A stretch of 36,984 nucleotides of DNA, taken from Actinomycetes bacterium (lineage in GTDB: Bacteria; Actinomycetota; Thermoleophilia; BMS3ABIN01). The DNA lies in assembly GCA_021803005.1 (NCBI GenBank), contig JAJZQT010000011.1, forward strand, positions 1 to 36,984. The letters run 5' to 3'. The notes under the pieces are model-generated. The model was not told the DNA's origin and ran no database searches. It worked only from the letters and a program-made list of their open reading frames with translations. This document shows, in pieces, positions 15,883 through 21,925 of this stretch. The position numbers and the translations under genes are program-made. Numbering within the stretch: the first letter of the stretch is position 1; the number at the start of each line of letters is the position of its first letter.

Positions 15883-16206
15883 TCAAGAATAATCAGAACT
15901 CTTCTGCTCAATCCAGTCCATCAAGCTTTTCATCGGAATGCGGATTGAGCATTCACTAAGTCTTATCGCGATCTTGCCCCATTCGCCGTTATAAAGCATC
16001 TGATAGGCGGTCGAGCGGGACATTCCGCACAAAGCTCCTGCTTCAGTAATCTTGAGAAGTAGACGGTCTTTGTACAGATCCGTGCAGGGTGGTTCGTAAA
16101 CAGCGAATTTCTCTGGCTCTGTTTTTAGAACCTTTGCGACCTCACGTAATTTTTGTTGGCATTCTTCAACAAGTTCCAGCGCCTGTTTGCAGTTTTCACA
16201 ACCCAT
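15883..16206 (-). CDS. Excisionase-like helix-turn-helix protein
   Basis: The frame is open from 16281, but AAGGAGG sits five bases before the ATG at 16206, giving 107 residues. Residues 4-30 form a short coiled coil starting with CENCKQ, a possible metal or disulphide pair. Residues 50-100 resemble the excisionase/MerR-type HTH (LLKITEAGALCGMSRSTAYQM, then a wing ending RIPMKSLMDWI). Such proteins direct recombination or regulate element genes. With a serine recombinase in the same element it could be a directionality factor, but serine-integrase directionality factors are too diverse to call from sequence. Confidence 0.65.
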   Translation of the reverse strand: MGCENCKQALELVEECQQKLREVAKVLKTEPEKFAVYEPPCTDLYKDRLLLKITEAGALCGMSRSTAYQMLYNGEWGKIAIRLSECSIRIPMKSLMDWIEQKSSDYS

Positions 16207-16283
16207 CGTTCCTCCTTCAGTTTCGATTATCACTTTGAAAGAATAAAGGCACAGTTTTGAGCTGTGCCTTATTTTGCGCAATT

Positions 16284-16700
16284 TTAGCGCATGATACTTT
16301 GAACCTTTCCTCCCGACGCTATGACAACCGAATCAAGAAGCTGTATGCCCAAAATCTCTGATGATTTCCTGAGCCGTTCGGTCAGATTCATGTCTTCCAT
16401 GCTTGGTTCGGGACTGCCACTCGGGTGGTTGTGAACAGCAATGATGGCCACTGTGCCGTTTATGACGGCTTTTCTCATCACGTCTGCCGGTCTGACTATG
16501 CATGAATTCACACAACCGATTGCGGTCAGCTCTTTCTCGATCACCTGATTCCTGGCGTTGAGGTGGAGAATCCAGAAGCACTCGCGGTCGGCCATTGCTT
16601 CCTCGCTCATGTTTCCCTGAACGAACTTGGCCACGTCATGCGGAGAGCGGATAGGTTCACCCTTGGCGATATCCCTGACCTTCAGAAGTTCAAGATTCAT
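16284..16700 (-). CDS. radC: RadC-family JAB/MPN-domain protein
   Basis: This 138-residue protein carries the JAMM metal motif of the RadC family, H90-N-H92-P-S-G-x-P-x-P-S-x2-D103, with the usual NGTVAIIA strand before it. The N-terminal helix-hairpin-helix region of chromosomal RadC is missing, as in many plasmid and phage versions. I use the ATG at 16700, whose ATGA overlaps the stop of the upstream gene; a GTG at 16712 is also in frame. RadC-like genes are common on mobile elements and their activity is unresolved. It should not be assumed to be a deubiquitinase partner of the E2-like protein 8 kb away. Confidence 0.85.
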   Translation of the reverse strand: MNLELLKVRDIAKGEPIRSPHDVAKFVQGNMSEEAMADRECFWILHLNARNQVIEKELTAIGCVNSCIVRPADVMRKAVINGTVAIIAVHNHPSGSPEPSMEDMNLTERLRKSSEILGIQLLDSVVIASGGKVQSIMR

Positions 16701-17101
16701 GGCGTCCAGCACCCGACCCTCTCGAACCCCTGCTCAAGGATGTATGAAAGCCACTGGTTCAGAAAGACGTTTAAGTCCTTCTTGGCCTTTAGATACACCT
16801 GACTGGGCGCAGGATAGACTTCGCGGTAGCCGAAGCTGTCCTGATAGGTCAGGGCCTCAGCCATTTTCATTTCCGGGTAGATTCTTACTTCCATGTCCGG
16901 GTCGGGAATCATGTCGCCGTTCTGCTTGAAGTAGTGGCTCAGGGCAATGGTGACTGATTCTTCGTCTTCGTGAAGAAGATCAACGTTCAGCTCCATGAAA
17001 CCGCGAGCCCGGAACTGCTGATATTGCGGTATGTCCTCCATGTCCTCCCCCAGAATTTTCTCCAACTTTGCGAAAATCCGTTCGTAGATTGTCAGGGTCA
17101 T
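16697..17101 (-). CDS. Conserved element protein of unknown function (DUF6908-like)
   Basis: This 134-residue soluble protein starts at the ATG at 17101, which follows AAGGAGG. The earlier in-frame ATG at 17131 lacks a site. It has an acidic helical N-terminus (YERIFAKLEKILGEDMEDIPQ) and a conserved-looking core ending MAEALTYQDSFGYREVYP and LNVFLNQWLSYI. The core reminds me of a domain of unknown function annotated next to RadC and replication genes in mobile elements; that match is from memory. It is coupled to radC by an ATGA overlap. Confidence 0.7.
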   Translation of the reverse strand: MTLTIYERIFAKLEKILGEDMEDIPQYQQFRARGFMELNVDLLHEDEESVTIALSHYFKQNGDMIPDPDMEVRIYPEMKMAEALTYQDSFGYREVYPAPSQVYLKAKKDLNVFLNQWLSYILEQGFERVGCWTP

Positions 17102-17190
17102 GACTTCCTCCTTGAATTGGTGTGCGGGCATGCAGAGGCCAGCACAGGTTTTGGGAAACGCATTGGGGGGTGGCGGTACTTTGAGCCTTC

Positions 17191-17333
17191 AGCCCGATTC
17201 AGGGACGCTTACCCGCAGCCTGAACCGGGCCTTCCGAAGCCGGTGAAGAGCAGTACCTACCGAATGTTCAAGGTGCGTGGTAAGTTTTCGAAAAAGAGCC
17301 TTGTCCTTGTGGGATCTAACTCCGAAGGCTCTT
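17191..17333. repeat. Two strong inverted repeats in the gap after the replication-relaxation gene
   Basis: The 243-base gap 17102-17344 holds no gene. GCCCG-A-TTCAGG (17192-17203) pairs with CCTGAA-C-CGGGC (17219-17230) with one mismatch. AAGAGCCTT (17294-17302) pairs exactly with AAGGCTCTT (17325-17333). Neither is followed by a U-tract on the minus strand, so they look like structured leader or processing elements rather than terminators. Confidence 0.5.
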
Positions 17334-17344
17334 GCCCTGGCGGG

Positions 17345-18184
17345 CTATTCCAACAAAGAAGTTGGTGAATCTGTGAAGGGAGAAAGCCAAATGCTTCCGA
17401 GGGGGCTCTTTCTCTGAATCTCTGAGAAGGTCGTAAACAGAAACATCTGCCTCCCCCCTGCTTTCCCTGTTGCCTGGATCAGGTTGGCCAGGCGTCTTTC
17501 ACTTTCGGCGACCGTCAGGACGCGAAAGTGATTAAATCCGTATTCCTCTGTGTACTGACGTGATTTCCAATATCTTTTGTAAGCTGTCACCTTCTCAGCG
17601 AACCGTGACAGCGTTTCCGTTCCCATATCTACTTCCAAGAAGAAGATATGTTTGCCTCTCCCGCTCTGTATTCCAAAGAATGCGTCAGGTGCGACGACGA
17701 AATACTTCTTCTTGGCTCCCGTTACGGAAATCCGGCGCAGTTGCGATTTGTCGCCCCGCTGATAGAAAAAGATCTCTTCCGGTCTTCCAGCAAGCGCGAT
17801 ATCAAGACAAACCTTGAACTCCGAAACCCCGAGCGTGTGATCCATGAACAGCCATTCAACGCGGTTGCTGGCGCGGTTCCATCTAATCTTGTGGCGATCC
17901 ACTTCAAGCGAAGTCGCCACAATGTCAGCTCCACGCTTGTCGAGGGCGTAAACTGCCTGTGCGATGACGGAAGTTGCCGGACGCTCAAGGCGATCCACAA
18001 ATCGGTGCTCGTTGAGTTTCTTGAGGCGCATATTGCATGCCACCAATGAAGCGTTGGGGAAAAAGAGCCGCTGGATCTGGTCGCGCTTCAAAAACCGGTT
18101 CTCGTAAACGCTCAGGATTATGGATACATCCCGAGTAGTAAGAACCATAGGCGATATTCGATTGTTCTCTCTTTTTCTTGTCAT
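17345..18184 (-). CDS. Replication-relaxation family protein
   Basis: This 279-residue protein fits the replication-relaxation (Replic_Relax) group found on plasmids and integrative elements of Gram-positive bacteria. An N-terminal winged helix (residues about 16-75, LTTRDVSIILSVYENRFLKRDQIQRLFF) is followed by a nuclease-like body with AHT-type strands (EWLFMDHTLGVSEFKV) and FFLEVDMGTE. These proteins are thought to act at plasmid origins or in DNA transfer; biochemical proof is thin. It starts only 17 bases from a large inverted-repeat structure. No strong ribosome-binding site precedes the ATG at 18184, so the structure may be part of its leader or its target. It begins the leftward run of element genes after the 51-residue gene. 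Confidence 0.75.
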   Translation of the reverse strand: MTRKRENNRISPMVLTTRDVSIILSVYENRFLKRDQIQRLFFPNASLVACNMRLKKLNEHRFVDRLERPATSVIAQAVYALDKRGADIVATSLEVDRHKIRWNRASNRVEWLFMDHTLGVSEFKVCLDIALAGRPEEIFFYQRGDKSQLRRISVTGAKKKYFVVAPDAFFGIQSGRGKHIFFLEVDMGTETLSRFAEKVTAYKRYWKSRQYTEEYGFNHFRVLTVAESERRLANLIQATGKAGGRQMFLFTTFSEIQRKSPLGSIWLSPFTDSPTSLLE

Positions 18185-18200
18185 TGGTTTTCGTGTTTTT

Positions 18201-18391
18201 CACCAGGGGAAATTAAGCGACCGAAGGAAGCGCCGTCTGGCTGTAAGCCAGACTTCCCGCGCCTCGACGTAGTGAACCCGTAGGGCGAGGGGCGGGAAGT
18301 CGGGCTTCGTTTCGACCTACAAACGAAGACAGACGGCGCAGGATTGAAGTGGGCTAAATGCCCCGCAAATCCTGTTAATTTCCCCCTGGTG
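18201..18391. other. Large nested multi-stem inverted-repeat structure (candidate origin or structured RNA)
   Basis: The outer stem pairs CACCA plus GGGGAAATTAA (18201-18205, 18206-18216) with TTAATTTCCCC plus TGGTG (18375-18385, 18387-18391), 16 pairs with one bulged C. Inside lie GCGCCGTCT/AGACGGCGC (18230-18238, 18331-18339) and CAGGATT/AATCCTG (18339-18345, 18368-18374), capped by GGGC/GCCC (18351-18354, 18360-18363). The first of these encloses GTCTGGC/GCCAGAC (18235-18253), ACTTCCCGC/GCGGGAAGT (18252-18300) and CTTCGTTT/AAACGAAG (18305-18328). Some arms compete. The arms are perfect or nearly so, far beyond chance in 190 bases. Confidence 0.8.
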
Positions 18392-18411
18392 GTTTTAATG
18401 TTTTCAAGATT

Positions 18412-18462
18412 TTGGGTCTTATAATTGGGTCTTACAGCGGTTGTAAGTATCAATGTAAGACC
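18412..18462. repeat. Iteron-like repeats of TTGGGTCTTA / CTTACA
   Basis: TTGGGTCTTA occurs at 18412-18421 and 18425-18434, 13 bases apart. GGTCTTACA (18428-18436) is inverted at 18454-18462 as TGTAAGACC, with another TGTAAG at 18442-18447. GTCTTACA occurs again at 18733-18740 inside the leftward promoter. This spacing suits protein-binding iterons or operator clusters. Confidence 0.55.
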
Positions 18463-18617
18463 TATTGGGTGGGTTTAGGCGCTGTATCTGCCGCTTTCAG
18501 GACTTCTCTTTCTTTGTCGAGCATCTCCTCGGCCGCATCCAAAAAGGCGGTGACCAGCTTATCCAGCTGGCGCTTGACCCTCTCAGGATCGATCTTTTTG
18601 GGATAGACCTCGATCAT
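18462..18617 (-). CDS. Small 51-residue helical protein
   Basis: GGAGAGG lies five bases before the ATG at 18617, the strongest ribosome-binding site of the region, and the frame runs 51 codons to TAG. The product starts MIEVYPKKIDPERVKRQLDK and continues as an amphipathic, acidic helix (LDAAEEMLDKEREVLKAAD), with a short Pro/Thr tail. It lies directly downstream of the leftward promoter and an ATCGTA palindrome, and upstream of the replication-relaxation gene. The stop codon overlaps the iteron-like repeats. I recognise no family. A small DNA-binding or copy-control protein fits the location, but that is only inference. Confidence 0.6.
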   Translation of the reverse strand: MIEVYPKKIDPERVKRQLDKLVTAFLDAAEEMLDKEREVLKAADTAPKPTQ

Positions 18618-18640
18618 TTTTGCCTCTCCAAAGCTCTTAA

Positions 18641-18693
18641 ATCGTATGCTTACGATATAGTGAGGGAAAAAGAAACGGGATTTCTTTCCCGTT
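18641..18693 (-). promoter_or_regulatory. Leader with terminator-like hairpin and operator-like palindrome
   Basis: On the minus strand, AACGGGA and TCCCGTT (18693-18687 and 18680-18674) form a hairpin followed by TTTCTTTTT, resembling a terminator or attenuator within the leader of the 51-residue gene. Next comes the palindrome ATCGTA-N4-TACGAT (18641-18656). Its half-site recurs at 18727-18732 inside the promoter. Confidence 0.5.
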
Positions 18694-18721
18694 AGCTCTC
18701 TGCCCTGCTATATGTATTAAA

Positions 18722-18751
18722 ATAATATCGTAGTCTTACAAGTGCCGTCAA
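18722..18751 (-). promoter_or_regulatory. Leftward promoter of the element's replication/transfer genes
   Basis: Reading the minus strand: -35 TTGACG (18751-18746), 18-base spacer, -10 TATTAT (18727-18722). Its spacer contains GTCTTACA and its edge an ATCGTA half-site, both repeated elsewhere in this intergenic region, so it is probably regulated. It is divergent from the XRE promoter. Confidence 0.65.
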
Positions 18752-18759
18752 TAGGAAAG

Positions 18760-18780
18760 TTTTCCACAGATTGTGTATAA
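18760..18780. other. Inverted pair of DnaA-box matches
   Basis: TTTTCCACA (18760-18768) and, three bases on, TGTGTATAA (18772-18780, complement TTATACACA) both match the DnaA-box consensus TTWTNCACA exactly and face each other. Together with nearby A+T-rich DNA, repeats and the replication-relaxation gene, they mark a candidate replication origin for the excised element. Confidence 0.55.
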
Positions 18781-18788
18781 AAAGGGTC

Positions 18789-18817
18789 TTGCCAGAGTTC
18801 TGTTTCTGTTCTATATT
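18789..18817 (+). promoter_or_regulatory. Promoter of the XRE-ImmA-recombinase operon
   Basis: TTGCCA (18789-18794), a 17-base spacer and TATATT (18812-18817) face right. AAGGA (18833-18837) precedes the ATG at 18846. The divergent leftward promoter begins 38 bases upstream, so one regulator could control both. Confidence 0.7.
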
Positions 18818-18845
18818 AGGAGAAATTAGCGTAAGGAAACGATAA

Positions 18846-19205
18846 ATGGCCAAACATTTTGGCGACAAATTAAGACAATTGAGGCATGAGCGGGGCATCG
18901 GCCAAGAGCAGATACGGGAAGCTCTGGGCTATAAGACAAACAGCTACATCTCCGATGCCGAGCGCGGCAAGTTCATTCCCCAGGGCGACAAGCTCTACAA
19001 ATGGGGCGAAGTCCTCGGACTCTCCCCCGAGCAAATGGACGACCTCCTTTTGGAATACAAGCTTGAGGCATTGGGATTGGATGATCCTGCGTTCACGCTG
19101 ATGTTCAAGGAAGTCCCGAACATGACCCGCGAGGAAAAGCAGTCTTTAATCAGGTCGTTTGAGAACGTCATTCATTCCCGAACGCCCAGAAAGAAACGAT
19201 CATGA
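18846..19205 (+). CDS. XRE-family helix-turn-helix regulator
   Basis: This 119-residue protein has an N-terminal Cro/C1-type HTH (residues about 5-60: KLRQLRHERGIGQEQIREALGYKTNSYISDAERGKFIPQGD), followed by a helical tail (MTREEKQSLIRSFENVI) that probably dimerises. AAGGA precedes the ATG, and the promoter is close to consensus. Its stop overlaps the ImmA-like start by ATGA, the usual repressor/anti-repressor pairing of integrative elements such as ICEBs1. It probably represses the divergent leftward promoter; the repeated GTCTTACA and ATCGTA motifs are candidate sites. The very basic end (RTPRKKRS) is notable. Confidence 0.85.
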   Translation: MAKHFGDKLRQLRHERGIGQEQIREALGYKTNSYISDAERGKFIPQGDKLYKWGEVLGLSPEQMDDLLLEYKLEALGLDDPAFTLMFKEVPNMTREEKQSLIRSFENVIHSRTPRKKRS

Positions 19206-19672
19206 AGCGAGTAATCGACAGAGCCAATCATATATACGAAAACTACGGGACCGATCTTGACAGAATTGCAGACGGTCTTGGTCTTTCGGTGATCTATGAT
19301 GACAAACTAACGGGAAGAATGCGCGAGTACTACTTTCGGGGCTCTATTGTGATTCGTCAGGATTTGCCCGTTCGGGAAAAGCGGGAGCTCGTCGCTCACG
19401 CGGTCGGGCATCATCTCTTTCACGCCGGAAACCATCTCGCTATGCAGAAGCGAATCTACTCCTTCGGCAACTACCATGAGAAGCAGGCTAACGTCTTCGC
19501 CGCCTGCCTGCTCATTCCGCTTTCTTCGCTTATGAGACTGATGGCTGACAAGGCACGCCTTGATGAGATCGCCGAACACTTTCAGGTCCGCGAGGAACTG
19601 GTTCGGCTACGGCTCAAAGTCTGGGCTAATTTTGAAAAAGGGTTAAGCGGCAGCAGCGCCAGGGTGGGTTAA
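19202..19672 (+). CDS. ImmA/IrrE-like protein with degenerate metalloprotease motif
   Basis: This 156-residue protein has the ImmA/IrrE gluzincin layout. The active-site helix reads H66-A-V-G-H70-HLFH where the family has HExxH, so both histidine ligands remain but the catalytic glutamate is alanine. The downstream E93-KQANVFAACLL segment, which normally supplies the third ligand, is present. It could therefore bind metal or a partner without cleaving, or the glutamate role may be met elsewhere. It is translationally coupled to the XRE regulator by an ATGA overlap and ends two bases before the recombinase start. In ICEBs1 the active homologue cleaves its paired XRE repressor. Confidence 0.75.
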   Translation: MKRVIDRANHIYENYGTDLDRIADGLGLSVIYDDKLTGRMREYYFRGSIVIRQDLPVREKRELVAHAVGHHLFHAGNHLAMQKRIYSFGNYHEKQANVFAACLLIPLSSLMRLMADKARLDEIAEHFQVREELVRLRLKVWANFEKGLSGSSARVG

Positions 19673-19674
19673 AA

Positions 19675-21213
19675 ATGAACTGTGTTATTTATCTCCGAGT
19701 ATCAACTAAAGAACAAGCTCAAAAGGCTGATAGCAATGAGGGCTATTCTATTCCTGCCCAAAGAGAAGCGTGCGTAAAATATATCGAGGAAAAAGGCTGG
19801 AAGCTTATTGATGAGTACACTGACCGGGGCGAATCGGCCAGGTCGAAAGACCGACCACAGCTTCAAGAAATGCTCTCAAGAATCAAGAAAGAAAAAGATG
19901 TTCAGGTAGTCGTCGTTCACAAGATCGACCGGCTCGCCCGGAACATGGAAGATCACATCACTATCAAGGCGATTCTAAAACGGGCCGGAACCGTCCTGGA
20001 ATCTGTCATGGAGAATATTGAAGATTCTGCCTCTGGCAACTTGGTTGAGGGTATTCACGCTCTCATGGCTGAATTCTATTCCGCAAATCTCGCAACTGAA
20101 GTAAAAAAAGGGATGGCAGAGAAAGCCAAGCGGGGCGGTTGGCCGTTTAAGGCCCCCGTTGGCTATAAAAATGAAAGAAAGGGTTTCAGAAAAAACAGCA
20201 TTTCCAAAATCGTAGTAGATCCTGAAACTGCTCCTCATATCAAAGAAGCTTTCCAATTATACGGGACAGGTAATTATTCAACTCACGATATTCGAGAATT
20301 CCTGGTTCAAAGGGGCGTTACTAATCGGAGAGGCGGTAATAATCCGATGGCTCTTTCCAGCGTCAATGCTCTTCTCTTGAACCCTATTTATATTGGTCTT
20401 ATCCCGTGGAAAGGTGTTAATTACCCGGGAAACCACGAGGCGCTGATTGACGAAGATACTTTCGAAAAGGTTCAGGAAGTGATGAACGTTCACAATGTTG
20501 CCGGTGAACGCACACGCAAACATCCCCACTACCTTAAAGGCACGCTTTATTGTGGGGAATGTGGTTCAAGAATGTCTGTCGATGTCGCCAAGAAAAAATA
20601 TGTCTATTTCTACTGCGTAGGCCAGAAAAAGAAGTTCACAAAATGCAAAGAGCTATATGTGAACACAGTGGATATTGAAAAAGAGATTGAGCAGATGTAT
20701 GAGAATATCCAGCTGACCCAGGATCAAATTGAAAAGATAAAAAAAGACTTCAATGAGAAGCTGATTGGCCGTCAGTCAAACAACGCTATGGAAGAACAAT
20801 TCCTTGGCAAGAGAATCACCAAACTGGCTGATGAAAAGCTGAAACTGATGAAAGCGTATTATGCTGGAGCAATCGAGCTGGACGTTCTCAAAGCAGAGCA
20901 AGACAGGATTTCGGCTGAAATGAAGTCCTCAGAGAAACGGCTAAAAACGATAAGGGGCGGTCTGGATCAATACAGAGTGATTCTAGATAAGGCGGCGCAC
21001 CTGGCTTCCAACTGTTCCGAGGCTTACAAACAATGCAAACCTAAAACAAAAAGGCTCTTTAACCAAGCCTTCTTTGAGAAGCTCTACGTGAAGGATCGTA
21101 AGATTTATAAGGTTGAATATACCGACTTATTCGGTGCTCTCTTCGACGAAAGTTCGAATAAGGATGATTTGGTGGGCGATGGCGGGCTCGAACCACCGAC
21201 CCCCTGCTTGTAA
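19675..21213 (+). CDS. Large serine recombinase (integrase) of the element
   Basis: This 512-residue integrase cuts and joins DNA through S10 (YLRVSTKEQ) in an N-terminal resolvase domain (residues 1-150, with DRLARN). It is followed by the recombinase domain (APVGYKN, then the NPIYIG segment), a zinc ribbon with four cysteines (LYCGECG...FYC...C) and a coiled coil. AGGGTGGG precedes the ATG. The last 15 or so codons (GDGGLEPPTPCL at the end) are encoded by the complementary strand of the tRNA-Val gene, and the TAA lies across its anticodon loop. Integration therefore supplies the protein's C-terminus. The element should insert at the 3' end of tRNA-Val. Confidence 0.9.
   Translation: MNCVIYLRVSTKEQAQKADSNEGYSIPAQREACVKYIEEKGWKLIDEYTDRGESARSKDRPQLQEMLSRIKKEKDVQVVVVHKIDRLARNMEDHITIKAILKRAGTVLESVMENIEDSASGNLVEGIHALMAEFYSANLATEVKKGMAEKAKRGGWPFKAPVGYKNERKGFRKNSISKIVVDPETAPHIKEAFQLYGTGNYSTHDIREFLVQRGVTNRRGGNNPMALSSVNALLLNPIYIGLIPWKGVNYPGNHEALIDEDTFEKVQEVMNVHNVAGERTRKHPHYLKGTLYCGECGSRMSVDVAKKKYVYFYCVGQKKKFTKCKELYVNTVDIEKEIEQMYENIQLTQDQIEKIKKDFNEKLIGRQSNNAMEEQFLGKRITKLADEKLKLMKAYYAGAIELDVLKAEQDRISAEMKSSEKRLKTIRGGLDQYRVILDKAAHLASNCSEAYKQCKPKTKRLFNQAFFEKLYVKDRKIYKVEYTDLFGALFDESSNKDDLVGDGGLEPPTPCL
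21170..21213. other. Right attachment site: 3' part of tRNA-Val shared with the recombinase frame
   Basis: The recombinase frame runs into the tRNA-Val 3' end and stops at 21213. Composition changes sharply here, from about half G+C to well above 60 percent. The exact crossover cannot be placed because no second copy of the tRNA end is visible in the window. Confidence 0.55.
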
Positions 21214-21245
21214 GGCAGGTGCTCTCCCAGCTGAGCTAATCGCCC
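21170..21245 (-). tRNA. tRNA-Val (anticodon TAC)
   Basis: The minus strand folds as a cloverleaf. The acceptor stem GGGCGAT pairs with ATCGCCC, the anticodon stem CCTGC/GCAGG encloses loop CTTACAA, and the T arm has GGTTCGAGCC. Discriminator A and encoded CCA occupy 21173-21170. The gene is complete despite the adjoining integrated element. Confidence 0.95.
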
Positions 21246-21361
21246 ACATAAAGTGGAACCGGCAGATGACGCGAGTGGCAGTGCCATTCGCCCGGCATGG
21301 CGCCGCGGCGGTTTTCATCATGAGCCGGCGTTGAATCAACCGCCATCCGCGGTGTGAAAAT

Positions 21362-21437
21362 TGGTGCCCCCAGGGGAATTCGAATCCCCGCCGCCGCCTT
21401 GAAAGGGCGGTGTCCTGGGCCACTAGACGATGGGGGC
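21362..21437 (-). tRNA. tRNA-Glu (anticodon TTC)
   Basis: The acceptor stem GCCCCCA pairs with TGGGGGC, and the anticodon stem CCGCC/GGCGG encloses loop CTTTCAA. The T arm has GGATTCGAATTCC, and CCA is encoded. It lies between tRNA-Lys and tRNA-Val on the same strand. The 116-base gap before tRNA-Val shows nothing recognisable. Confidence 0.95.
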
Positions 21438-21495
21438 GTGATAATCGCGCTCGGTTCACAGGCCTTGCGCAATCCCGCGGACCGTTGCAGAAAAT

Positions 21496-21571
21496 TGGTG
21501 AGCCGTACTGGGCTCGAACCAGTGACACCCGGATTAAAAGTCCGGTGCTCTACCAACTGAGCTAACGGCCC
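21496..21571 (-). tRNA. tRNA-Lys (anticodon TTT)
   Basis: The acceptor stem GGGCCGT pairs with ACGGCTC (one G-T pair), and the anticodon stem CCGGA/TCCGG encloses loop CTTTTAA. The T arm has GGTTCGAGCCC, and CCA is encoded. It is the first gene of the leftward Lys-Glu-Val cluster. Confidence 0.95.
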
Positions 21572-21925
21572 ACGCCGGGCCGGGACACGGTCAGCAGCAG
21601 CGGGACAGAAGCCCGGCACTACCTCATTCTAGACCATTTGACCCGGCCAAAGGACAACATAGTGTACTATAGCCCCCAGAAGCGGGCAAATCTGCGCGCC
21701 GGTTCTGCGCGCTCCCGGCGGCGGCCGCTGTGTACGGTCGCGCCATAAGACTCAACCGCCTCATCGGCGCCCGGCGGGGCGGGCAACCGCGTTGATTGAC
21801 TTTCCCGCAATGCGGGCAAAATAAAACAGCCGCGGCGCGACCCGCGTGTGCTTCCGTGGAGCGCAGCTTTGAGGCGCGGTGCGCGACACGCGGCCATCCT
21901 GACAACCCGACAAAACGAGGCGGAA
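21572..21925. other. 354-base gap between the tRNA cluster and tkt
   Basis: No gene is supported here. It must hold the promoters for the leftward tRNAs and for tkt. A possible rightward -35 (TTGACT, 21796-21801) has only a poor A+T-rich -10 near 21819-21825, overlapping the small inverted repeat CCCGCAATGCGGG. Frames crossing it are GC-driven shadows. Confidence 0.4.

Noticed and set aside
16284-16700. RadC JAB protein as the deubiquitinase partner of the E2-like gene
   Set aside because: Its motif is plain RadC, it is coupled to replication/transfer genes 8 kb away, and it lies beyond the R-M gene and the plus-strand gene.
18181-18453. 90-codon minus-strand frame from a TTG across the multi-stem structure
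   Set aside because: No ribosome-binding site; it runs straight through the inverted repeats and has no protein-like character.
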